A stretch of DNA of 29,791 nucleotides, taken from positions 1 through 29,791 of the forward strand of contig CAZSFD010000063.1 in NCBI GenBank assembly GCA_964606085.1. The letters are read 5' to 3'. Positions 7,741-15,790 of this stretch are shown here, piece by piece (position 1 is the first letter of the stretch; the number at the start of each line of letters is the position of its first letter). A program made the translations under genes and the position numbers. The notes under the pieces were generated by a model that saw only the letters and a program-made list of their open reading frames with translations, did not search any database and had not been told where the DNA came from. This DNA is from CAIQJJ01 sp964606085. GTDB lineage: Bacteria > Chloroflexota > Anaerolineae > Anaerolineales > UBA4823.

Positions 7741-10644
7741 ATGACCATTCGTACCACCATCGAAGTTTCGGGCGCGAAGCAAAACAACCTCAAGAACATT
7801 TCCGTCGAAATCCCGCGCGACAAACTCACCGTCATCACCGGCGTTTCTGGGTCGGGCAAAAGCTCCCTGGCCTTCGATGTGATCTATGGCGAAGGCCAGC
7901 GCCGCTTTCTCGATTCGATCTCCACCTTTGCCAAGAGCCGCATCAGCCAGTTAAAGAAGGCCAAAGTGGACTATGTGCGCGGGCTGTCGCCGGTGATCGC
8001 CATCGAGCAGAAAAAGAGCAATAACAACCCCCGCTCAACGGTCGGCACAGTGACGGACATCAACGATTATCTGCGCCTGCTGTTTGCCACCGCCGGGGTC
8101 GGGCTGTGCCCGGAGTGCGGGCATCCCTTGAAGCAGTTGTCGGCGGCGCAGATCGCCGAGCATATCATGACCCTGCCCGCAGGCACAAAGATCGAACTGC
8201 GCGCGCCGGTCTACAAAATCTTCGGCGAGGATTACGCCTTTACCTTTCAACAACTGCGCGAAAAGGGCTTCAAAAACTTGCTCGTAGATGGCGAAGCCTT
8301 CTCGCTGGCGCAAAAACGCGAACTCGATGAGCGCAAGGCATACCACATCGAGTTGGTGATTGACCGCTTCACCCTGCGGCACGATTCCTACACCCAACTG
8401 ACCAAATCCATCGAAGCCGCCATGCTGGCCCTGGATGAAGCCATCCTGCTCAAGGTGGAGGTGCTGGGAGACGTTCGGGAGGCGTTCTACGAGGGTTTCG
8501 CCTGCCCGACGCATCATTACGCCCTGTGTGAAATGCAGCCGTTTCACTTTTCCTTCAATTCCCCGGCCAGCGCCTGCCACACTTGCCTGGGCGTGGGGAT
8601 GTCGTATGTGGTGGAGCCGCGCTTCCTGGTGGTCGCGCCCGAAAAGAGCATCAACAAAGGGGCGTTTACCAACACGATCTACAACACTTCCGGCAAAGAC
8701 AGCTACCGCACCGTTTTGATGTACAGCCTGTCACAGCAATACGACTTCAGCCTCGACACCCCTTTCAACGAGCTGCCCCAGGAAGTGGTGGATATCCTGC
8801 TGTACGGCACGAAGGGCGAGGTGGTCAAGATGGTGCAGCCACCCTTTGCGAACAAGAAAAATTGGATGGTCGGGCGCGACCGGCCCTTCGGCGGGTTCGT
8901 GCATGACTATGAACACTGGTACAAGCAGTACATCCGCAAATCGGCCACATCCGAAGCGTTCGAGCCGAACTTTATCAAAGAGTGCATGATCGAGAAGATT
9001 TGCCCCGAATGCCACGGGGCCAGGTTGAAATCGCAACGCCTGCAAGTCAAAGTCGGCGGCAAAAACATTGATGAACTCAGCCGGATGCAGTTGCCGCAAC
9101 TGCGCGAATTTCTGGCTGGCCTGCAATTCGATACCGATATCGAAGAAGTGGCGAACACCATCGTGCGCGAGATCACGACCCGCCTGGGGCTGCTGATTGA
9201 CATCGGGCTGTATTACATCAACCTGGGGCGCAGAAGCGACAGCATCTCTGGCGGCGAAATGCAGCGCATCAAGATGTCCACCCAGATCAGCAGCGAACTG
9301 ATGGGGATGCTCTACGTGATGGACGAACCCAGCATCGGCCTGCACCCGCGCGACACCGGGCGGGTGATCGAGATGATGAAAAAGCTGCGCGACATCGGCA
9401 ACACCGTGATTGTGGTCGAACACGACCTCGAAACGATCCAGAGCGCCGACCACGTGATCGAAGTTGGGCCTGGCCCCGGCGTGCATGGCGGCGAAATCGT
9501 CGCCCAGGGCACACTGGCCGAGATGATGGATACGCCCGGCTCCGTGACCGGCAAATACCTGTCCGGCGCGGCCCACATCCCCCTGCCCAAGAAGCGCCAC
9601 GCCCTGGGCGATTTGTTCTTATCCATTCAAGGGGCACGCGAGAACAACCTGAAAAACCTCGACATTGACATCCCCCTGGGCGTCTTCGTCTGCGTCACGG
9701 GTGTTTCGGGGTCGGGCAAAAGCTCGCTGATCAACGAAATCTTGTACAAGCAGTTGCGGGTGGATAAAACCGGGGCGCGCGTGGAACCCGGCGAACACGA
9801 TTTCCTGTTCGGGGCAGAACTGCTCAACCACGTCATCAACATCGAGCAAACCCCCATTGGCCGCAACAGCAAATCGAACCCGGCCACCTATATCGGCATC
9901 TACGACCGCATCCGCGAGCTATTCGCAAAAGAGCCAGCCGCGCTGGAACGCGGCTACAAGGAGATTGACTTCAGCCTGACCCATGCCAACGGGATGCGCT
10001 GCGAACACTGCGCCGGGGATGGCATCATCGTCACCAACCTGCAGTTCATGGCCGACATCGAAACGATCTGCCCGGTCTGCAAAGGGATGCGCTTCTCAGA
10101 CGAGGGGTTGGATATCACCCACAAGGGCAAGAACATCGCCGATGTCCTGGAGATGACGGTTGAAGAAGCGCTGGTCTTTTTTGCCGACGACCGCTACCTG
10201 AAACACAAACTCAACATTATGCACGAACTGGGGCTGGGCTATATGCGCCTGGGGCAAAGCTCGACCACCCTCTCGGGCGGCGAGGCGCAACGCGTCAAGC
10301 TGGCGTATGAACTGTCCAAGATCAAACGCGGGGCGCGCAACCTGTATATCTTGGACGAACCCACCACCGGGCTGCACCTGGCTGATATTCAAAAGCTGCT
10401 GGACTGCCTGTGGCGGCTGGTGGACCAGGGGCATTCGGTGGTGGTGATCGAGCATCACCTGGACGTGATCAAAAATGCCGACTATGTCATTGACATGGGG
10501 CCAGAAGGCGGCGACAGCGGCGGCTACGTGGTTGCCGAAGGCACACCCGAACAGGTGGCGCTGGTGGAGGCTTCGCACACGGGCAAATACTTGCGAGCGG
10601 CGCTGCAAGCACCGCCTGTTCACAAGCATCTGCAACGAAGTTAA
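7741..10644 (+). CDS. UvrA-family ABC ATPase (UvrA paralogue)
   Basis: A protein of 967 aa with the full UvrA architecture: two ABC cassettes and zinc modules. Walker A motifs GVSGSGKSS are at about 34-42 and 654-662, signatures SISGGEMQR (501-509) and TLSGGEAQR (843-851), Walker B LYVMDEPSIGLH (524-535) and LYILDEPTTGLH (868-879). A region aligning with the UvrB-binding domain (about 125-245, containing LVDGEAFSLAQKREL and HIELVIDRF) is present, unlike in short UvrA2 proteins. Zinc module one reads C255-x2-H258 ... C279-x2-C282, with His for a usual Cys; module two is C754-x2-C757 ... C777-x2-C780. The segment after Walker A (FLDSISTFAKSRISQLKK) departs from the very conserved UvrA sequence there, so I call it a paralogue, not the housekeeping protein. 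GGAG lies 8 nt before the ATG. The family binds damaged or drug-loaded DNA; some paralogues give resistance to DNA-intercalating antibiotics. Which applies here is not known. Confidence 0.88.
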   Translation: MTIRTTIEVSGAKQNNLKNISVEIPRDKLTVITGVSGSGKSSLAFDVIYGEGQRRFLDSISTFAKSRISQLKKAKVDYVRGLSPVIAIEQKKSNNNPRSTVGTVTDINDYLRLLFATAGVGLCPECGHPLKQLSAAQIAEHIMTLPAGTKIELRAPVYKIFGEDYAFTFQQLREKGFKNLLVDGEAFSLAQKRELDERKAYHIELVIDRFTLRHDSYTQLTKSIEAAMLALDEAILLKVEVLGDVREAFYEGFACPTHHYALCEMQPFHFSFNSPASACHTCLGVGMSYVVEPRFLVVAPEKSINKGAFTNTIYNTSGKDSYRTVLMYSLSQQYDFSLDTPFNELPQEVVDILLYGTKGEVVKMVQPPFANKKNWMVGRDRPFGGFVHDYEHWYKQYIRKSATSEAFEPNFIKECMIEKICPECHGARLKSQRLQVKVGGKNIDELSRMQLPQLREFLAGLQFDTDIEEVANTIVREITTRLGLLIDIGLYYINLGRRSDSISGGEMQRIKMSTQISSELMGMLYVMDEPSIGLHPRDTGRVIEMMKKLRDIGNTVIVVEHDLETIQSADHVIEVGPGPGVHGGEIVAQGTLAEMMDTPGSVTGKYLSGAAHIPLPKKRHALGDLFLSIQGARENNLKNLDIDIPLGVFVCVTGVSGSGKSSLINEILYKQLRVDKTGARVEPGEHDFLFGAELLNHVINIEQTPIGRNSKSNPATYIGIYDRIRELFAKEPAALERGYKEIDFSLTHANGMRCEHCAGDGIIVTNLQFMADIETICPVCKGMRFSDEGLDITHKGKNIADVLEMTVEEALVFFADDRYLKHKLNIMHELGLGYMRLGQSSTTLSGGEAQRVKLAYELSKIKRGARNLYILDEPTTGLHLADIQKLLDCLWRLVDQGHSVVVIEHHLDVIKNADYVIDMGPEGGDSGGYVVAEGTPEQVALVEASHTGKYLRAALQAPPVHKHLQRS

Positions 10645-10680
10645 TGCCTTGCCGCCATACGTTTATCAAAGCAGTGGCGG

Positions 10681-11841
10681 CTATTTGACCGCCAACCGGG
10701 GCTGAAACAGCGCCGCCACCACGTCGAAGTATTCTTGCGACGATTCGGTCAGTTCGATTGGCCCCAAATCCCACGGCACGCGCAGTTTGAGCATTTTGAT
10801 CACGTCAGGACGGTGGGTCTGGTGGAAGACCATGCCGGGCAGGTAGGCGGCGGGCAGGAAGCCCAGGTTGACCAGGGTTTGCTGGATGCGCGGGCTTTCG
10901 GCGTTCACGTCGCAGCGGATCAATGCAGCGTTGAGGCGGGTTTCGATGTCAGCCACGGCCAGGCGCAGCAGTGTGCCTTTGACGGCGTCATCCTCGGCCA
11001 GGAGTTCGGTGATGCGGGCGTTTTTGTCGTGTTCCTCGAAGATGTAGCCCACCGCGCCGAGGGTGCGTTCGCCCTCACTGGCGACGATGTAATCGGCCTT
11101 TTGGGCGCGTAACTGCGAAAAGCCCATATCCACGTGCATGGCACTGAACACTTCGGGCTGGGTCAGGCGGCCATGTTCGATGCGCAGCAGGCGCACCATG
11201 GCCGCACCGGTGAGCGGCGATGTGCCAAATTGAGCGTCGGTGGGATAGGGCCGGGCATTCGGCTGCACCGCCACGCCCTCGTCAATTTCCAGGTTTTTCA
11301 ACGAGAGCTTCGCCAGCGGCGCCACTTCGGGGATGACCACGGCATCGCCAGCGCAGCGCAGCATCCGCCCATTGCCGAAGAGCTGTCCGCTCAACACCAG
11401 GCTCTCGCGGTGGGCGAACTGGTAGTACATGGGCATAAAGCCCAGCGGCACCAGCCCGATGCGGTCGCAGATTTTTTGCGTCTTGATGTGCACGGTGCGC
11501 GCCTCGGCAAAGGCGAATTCCACCCGCTCATCCGAGGCATCCACCAGCGCGGCCAGCATGGCCCGGCCCAGGCCCTTGCCGCCAGCGGCAGGGTCCACCA
11601 CCAGACGGCCAATCTCGCCGATCTGGTCGTTGTAATCGCCAGCGTTGAGGATGCACGCTCCCGATGCCACCACCCGGCCCTCATCTTCCACCACCAGCCA
11701 GATAATGTGATCGGAGTAGATGCCGCGCTTGACCCATTGCGGGTCGTAAAATTCGGGCAGGGCGTAGTCATCGCCATAGTTGGCGCGGAACAGGTTGATG
11801 ATTGCCTCGATGTCTTCTTCGCGAACAGGGCGGATGTTCAT
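10681..11841 (-). CDS. GNAT-family N-acetyltransferase
   Basis: A protein of 386 aa starting at ATG 11841, chosen because AAGGAG is 8 nt upstream and the family start MNIRPVREEDIEAI follows; an upstream in-frame ATG (11868) lacks a ribosome site. The first 150 residues are a GNAT domain: strand IRPVREEDIEAIINLFRANY, strands around WLVVEDEGRVVASGACIL, and the acetyl-CoA pyrophosphate loop GRLVVDPAAGGKGLGRAML (R/Q-x-x-G-x-G/A type). The C-terminal half (about 215-386) again has GNAT-like features (FEEHDKNARITELLAEDD, then IQQTLVNLGFLPAAYLPGMVF), so it may be a tandem, partly degenerate domain. It converges on the UvrA paralogue with a 36-bp gap. Substrate unknown: small molecule or protein amine. 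Confidence 0.85.
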   Translation of the reverse strand: MNIRPVREEDIEAIINLFRANYGDDYALPEFYDPQWVKRGIYSDHIIWLVVEDEGRVVASGACILNAGDYNDQIGEIGRLVVDPAAGGKGLGRAMLAALVDASDERVEFAFAEARTVHIKTQKICDRIGLVPLGFMPMYYQFAHRESLVLSGQLFGNGRMLRCAGDAVVIPEVAPLAKLSLKNLEIDEGVAVQPNARPYPTDAQFGTSPLTGAAMVRLLRIEHGRLTQPEVFSAMHVDMGFSQLRAQKADYIVASEGERTLGAVGYIFEEHDKNARITELLAEDDAVKGTLLRLAVADIETRLNAALIRCDVNAESPRIQQTLVNLGFLPAAYLPGMVFHQTHRPDVIKMLKLRVPWDLGPIELTESSQEYFDVVAALFQPRLAVK

Positions 11842-11933
11842 GTGATAAACTCCTTGAAAAATAGCCACCTGAGAATAGATTGCATTTTACCCCAATTTAG
11901 ATAAGATATATCCAGTTCTCCGGGCGACGTTCC

Positions 11934-12165
11934 TCTCTTGACACCGCTCCGCGGTGTCAAGCCTTCGCGGCGCTCCGCGTCGCCATTCCCCTCCTGGACG
12001 CGGAGCGTCCAGCCAGCCAGACACCGCCGAGCAGTGTCTGGAGAGAAACCTTTCTCTTGACACCGCTCCGCGGTGTCAAGTCTTCGCGACGCTCCGCGTC
12101 GCCATTCCCCTCCTGGACGCGGAGCGTCCAGCCAGCCAGACACCGCTCGGCGGTGTCTGGAGAGA
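11934..12165. repeat. Duplicated hairpin array (119-bp period) in the pfkB leader
   Basis: About 113 bp at 11934-12046 recur at 12053-12165 with roughly six mismatches (period 119). Every copy contains four back-to-back hairpins with 3-nt loops. In copy 1 the first is 11937-11961 (11-bp stem CTTGACACCGC, loop TCC). It is followed by GCGRCGC/GCGTCGC (loop TCC), CTGGACGC/GCGTCCAG (loop GGA) and CCAGACACCGC/GCGGTGTCTGG (loop TCG in copy 2). The second copy ends 10 nt before the ATG of the PfkB gene. An open frame runs through the array but is only translated palindrome. Confidence 0.9.
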
Positions 12166-12175
12166 GACGAACAGC

Positions 12176-13081
12176 ATGAAACCTTTCGATGTTTACGCCT
12201 ACGGCATGATCTCAGCCAGCACCCTGCACATCCTCTCCATGCCCTTCCCCGCCCCCGATGGTTACAGCGAAATCGAACAGACCTTACGCATGACCGGCGG
12301 CGAGGCGCTCAACTCGTCGCTCGTCCTCAGCCGCCTGGGCGTGAAATGCCAGCTCGATGGCACCTGGATCGGCGACAACGCCGACGGCCAGGCGCTGCTC
12401 AACATCCTGCATGGGTACGATGTAGATATTGCGCGCCTGCGCGTCGAACCGGGTTACGTCGGCGTGCGTGAGATTGTTTTTTCGGATAACGAAACCCGCT
12501 CGATCTTTGGCAATTATGTGGCCCTGTTCAATCCCAACCTCCCGCCCCGCTGGAACATGCCCCTGCGCGAAGATGTAGCCGCCGCCCGCCTGGCCTGCAT
12601 TGACCCCTTCTTCGGCGAAGCCAGCCACCTGGCCGCCCAGCACGCCCTCGCCGAAGGCGTCCCCTACGTGACCATTGACTGCGCTCATACCAGCCCCCTG
12701 GCCCAAGATGCCGCTGCCGTGATCATTTCTGGCGAATACCGCCAGCGCGACTGCCCCGGCGTAGCCCTGGATGAGCTTTTCGAGGCCTATCACCAGGCCT
12801 GCGATGGATTGGTGGTTTTCACCGTCGGCAGCCAGGGCGGGCTATACGCCCGGCCCAGCGAACCGGTCAAAAAATTCCCCTCTTTCCCCGTCAAAGCGAT
12901 TGACACCGCCGGCGCCGGCGACTCGTTTCGCTCAGGCATCCTCTACGGCCTGCTGCAAGGCTGGCCCGACGAGCAGACCGTTCGCTACGCCTCGGCCCTG
13001 GCCGCCCTGGTGTGCGCCTCCTTCCCCGGCGTGCTTAATTCGCCCACCCACGCGCAGGTGTTGGCACGATTGGCCGCATAA
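12176..13081 (+). CDS. PfkB/ribokinase-family carbohydrate kinase
   Basis: A cytoplasmic ATP-dependent kinase of 301 aa that phosphorylates a sugar or nucleoside hydroxyl. It has the N-terminal family features (a hydrophobic first strand, then MTGGEALNSSLVLSRLGVK in place of the usual GG-x-x-N-x-A) and the C-terminal signature IDTAGAGDSFRSG, where D249 is the expected catalytic base and 246-249 form the anion hole. ATG 12176 is chosen because upstream in-frame codons merely translate the hairpin repeat and because the family begins here; the nearest ribosome site (GGAG, 12159-12162) is the tail of that repeat, 13 nt away. It stands 6 bp before ppc and probably heads an operon with it. Substrate cannot be told from motifs; a fructose-, ribose- or adenosine-type substrate is possible. 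Confidence 0.85.
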   Translation: MKPFDVYAYGMISASTLHILSMPFPAPDGYSEIEQTLRMTGGEALNSSLVLSRLGVKCQLDGTWIGDNADGQALLNILHGYDVDIARLRVEPGYVGVREIVFSDNETRSIFGNYVALFNPNLPPRWNMPLREDVAAARLACIDPFFGEASHLAAQHALAEGVPYVTIDCAHTSPLAQDAAAVIISGEYRQRDCPGVALDELFEAYHQACDGLVVFTVGSQGGLYARPSEPVKKFPSFPVKAIDTAGAGDSFRSGILYGLLQGWPDEQTVRYASALAALVCASFPGVLNSPTHAQVLARLAA

Positions 13082-13087
13082 CCTCCC

Positions 13088-15790
13088 ATGATGGACATTT
13101 CCGCCACCATCCACCTCCTCGGCGACCTGCTCGGCCAGGTGATCACCGACCTCGAAGGCGCAGAAGTCTTTGCAGTCGAGGAGCGCATCCGCCTGCTGGC
13201 CAAAGCGCGCCGTGCGGGCGAACCCGGCGCGGGCGAACGCCTGCAAGCGGAGATCGCCGCCCTGGGTGATGCCCAGGCCCGCCCGCTCGCCGCCGCCTTC
13301 GCCGCCTACTTCGACCTCGTCAACCTGGCCGAGGAAGATACGCGTGTTGCATTGCTGCACGCCCGCCAGGAGGAAGCCTACCCCCAACCCGCCAGCGAAT
13401 CCATCGGCGAAGCGATTGCCACGCTCAAACGGCGCGGCGTCACCAGCCAACAGATGGCTGCTCTGCTTGGCGCGCTCTCCATCGAACTCGTCCTGACCGC
13501 CCACCCCACCGAAGCCCGCCGCCGCACCGTGCTATCCAAAATTCAGCGCATCGGGCGGCTGCTGGCGCAATCGCGCCAGGCCGATCTGCCGCGCCGCCAG
13601 CGCCAACGCCTGCACGATGCCCTGCGCGGCCAAATCGCCCTGCTGTGGCTCACCGACCGCGCCCGCACCGCCAAACCCGCCGTCACCGACGAAGTGCGCA
13701 CCGGGCTGTACTTCGTAGATACCGTCTTCTGGCAGGTTATCCCGCAAATCTACGCCGACCTCGACGAAGCCCTGGCCGAACACTATCCCGGCCTGGCGTG
13801 CCAGCGCCCCTGGCTGCGCCTGGCCTCGTGGATCGGCGGCGACCGCGACGGCAATCCCTTCGTCACCGCCGCCGTCACCGCCGAGACGCTGCGTCTGCAC
13901 CGCGGCCTGGCGGTCGAAAATCATCGCCGCAGCCTGCAAGAATTGGCCCGCCACCTCAGCCTGAGCGCCAGCCGCCTGCCGCTTCCACCGGCCCTGCAAC
14001 GCTGGATCGAAAACCAGCGCCCCCTGCCCACGCACGCCGCCTACATCGAACAGCGCTACGCCAACGAACCCTACCGCCTGATCCTGGCGCTGCTCGCCGC
14101 CGACCTGGCCGAGGCCTCGCGCACCGACATGACCACCCGCCTGCTCACCGACGAGCCGCACCAGGCCGCCATCACCCGTCAACGCCTGGCCGAACCGCTG
14201 CAAGCCATCGCCCAACACCTGCCCGCCTGCCTGACGCACGACGAACTAGCCACCTTCCAGCGCCAGCTACGCGTCTTTGGCCTGCACGCCGCCCGCCTCG
14301 ACCTGCGCGAAGATACCGCCCGCTGGAACGCCGCCCTCGGCGAAGTGCTGCGCGCCTTGCAAATGGCCGCCAATTTTGACGAACTGCCCGCCGAGGCCCG
14401 CGCTGCCCTGCTGCTGCGCCTGTTTTGCGAGGCCCCGCCGCCGCTTTCGCAGCGCCCCGGCATCACGCCCGCCGCCGCCGAAACCTGGGCGCTGCTGCGC
14501 CTGATGGCGCGCGTCCGTCAGGTTTATGGCGCTGATCTGCTCGGCCCGGTCATCCTTTCGATGACGCACTCCGCCGCCGACGTGCTGGCCGTGCTTTTGC
14601 TGCTGCACTGGGCCGATTGCGATCAGGGCCAGCCGATTGTGCCGCTGTTCGAGACCATTGACGACCTGCAAGCCGCCCCGCACATCCTCGAAGCCCTGTT
14701 CACCGCCGATGTCTACCGCGCCCACCTGGCAACCTGCGCCAATGAGCAGATGGTGATGATCGGCTATTCAGACAGCAACAAAGATGGCGGCTACCTGATG
14801 GCCAACTGGGCGCTCTACCAGGCGCAGGAAGCCATCACCAGCGTGGCCGAACGGCACGGCGTCACGCTGACGCTCTTCCACGGGCGCGGCGGCACCATCG
14901 CCCGCGGCGGCGGCCCGGCCAACCGCGCCATCCGCGCCCAGCCGCCCGGCAGCATCCGCGGGCGCTTCCGCCTGACCGAACAGGGCGAGATCATCGCCTC
15001 GCGTTACGGCAACCCCGACCTGGCCCACCGCCACCTGGAGCAAATCGTCCACGCCGTCTTGCTGGCCTCCGCCGCCGAAGCATCACCCATCCCCGCCCGC
15101 TGGCGCGAGACGATGACGCAGGCTGCCGAAACCGCCTATCGCACCTACCGCGCCCTGGTCTACGAAACGCCCGGCTTCATCGAGTTTTGGCAGGCCGTCA
15201 CCCCGCTGGATGAGATCAAACGCATGACCATCGGCTCGCGCCCGGCAGCCCGCGCCCGCGCCGGGGCGGTGAACCAGATTCGCGCCATCCCGTGGGTGTT
15301 TTCGTGGATGCAGAGCCGCTTCAACCTGCCGGGATGGTACAGCCTGGGCAGCGGGTTAGCCGCCATCGGTGAGCAAGCGCAGTTGGGCGAAATGTACGCC
15401 GGGTGGCCGCTGTTCAAAGCCCTGCTCGACAACGCCGAAATGTCGCTGCTCAAGGCCGATATGGAAATCGCCGCCCTGTACGTCTCGCTGATGCCCGATC
15501 AAGACCTGGCGCAAGGCATCTTTGCCAGCATCCGCGCCGAATACGAACGCACCTGCCAGGCGGTGCTGACCATCACCGGCCACGCCAGCCTGCTCGAAGC
15601 CGAACCCGTCACGCAGACCACCATCCACCTGCGCAACCCCTACGTTGACCCGCTCAACTACCTGCAAGTGGAAATGCTGCGCCGCCTGCGCGCCCTGCCC
15701 GACCCCGATAGCGGCGAAGCCAATGCGCTGCGCGAAGTGGTGGTGCTGACCATCAACGGCATTGCCGCCGGTTTGCGCAATACGGGATGA
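13088..15790 (+). CDS. ppc: Phosphoenolpyruvate carboxylase
   Basis: Makes oxaloacetate from phosphoenolpyruvate and bicarbonate, replenishing the TCA cycle in the cytoplasm. The 900-aa length and motifs are those of bacterial PEPC: VLTAHPTE at 135-142 with catalytic H139, WIGGDRDGNPFVT (bicarbonate/PEP site), GYSDSNKDGG at 559-568 with K565, FHGRGGTIARGGGP from 597 with R600, FRLTEQGE, and the C-terminal NGIAAGLRNTG that inserts into the active site of this family. Two ATGs are adjacent (13088 and 13091) with no Shine-Dalgarno sequence; only 6 bp separate it from the upstream kinase, so translational coupling is likely. Its TGA overlaps the next gene's ATG (ATGA). Allosteric sites for aspartate or acetyl-CoA were not examined. 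Confidence 0.97.
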   Translation: MMDISATIHLLGDLLGQVITDLEGAEVFAVEERIRLLAKARRAGEPGAGERLQAEIAALGDAQARPLAAAFAAYFDLVNLAEEDTRVALLHARQEEAYPQPASESIGEAIATLKRRGVTSQQMAALLGALSIELVLTAHPTEARRRTVLSKIQRIGRLLAQSRQADLPRRQRQRLHDALRGQIALLWLTDRARTAKPAVTDEVRTGLYFVDTVFWQVIPQIYADLDEALAEHYPGLACQRPWLRLASWIGGDRDGNPFVTAAVTAETLRLHRGLAVENHRRSLQELARHLSLSASRLPLPPALQRWIENQRPLPTHAAYIEQRYANEPYRLILALLAADLAEASRTDMTTRLLTDEPHQAAITRQRLAEPLQAIAQHLPACLTHDELATFQRQLRVFGLHAARLDLREDTARWNAALGEVLRALQMAANFDELPAEARAALLLRLFCEAPPPLSQRPGITPAAAETWALLRLMARVRQVYGADLLGPVILSMTHSAADVLAVLLLLHWADCDQGQPIVPLFETIDDLQAAPHILEALFTADVYRAHLATCANEQMVMIGYSDSNKDGGYLMANWALYQAQEAITSVAERHGVTLTLFHGRGGTIARGGGPANRAIRAQPPGSIRGRFRLTEQGEIIASRYGNPDLAHRHLEQIVHAVLLASAAEASPIPARWRETMTQAAETAYRTYRALVYETPGFIEFWQAVTPLDEIKRMTIGSRPAARARAGAVNQIRAIPWVFSWMQSRFNLPGWYSLGSGLAAIGEQAQLGEMYAGWPLFKALLDNAEMSLLKADMEIAALYVSLMPDQDLAQGIFASIRAEYERTCQAVLTITGHASLLEAEPVTQTTIHLRNPYVDPLNYLQVEMLRRLRALPDPDSGEANALREVVVLTINGIAAGLRNTG

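Noticed and set aside
11934..12165. CRISPR array
   Set aside because: Only two long units, palindromic throughout, without unique spacers of fixed length or cas genes.
11954..12175. N-terminal extension of the PfkB frame through the hairpin array
   Set aside because: The 74 codons merely translate the duplicated palindromes and repeat themselves; the family start and the ATG are at 12176.
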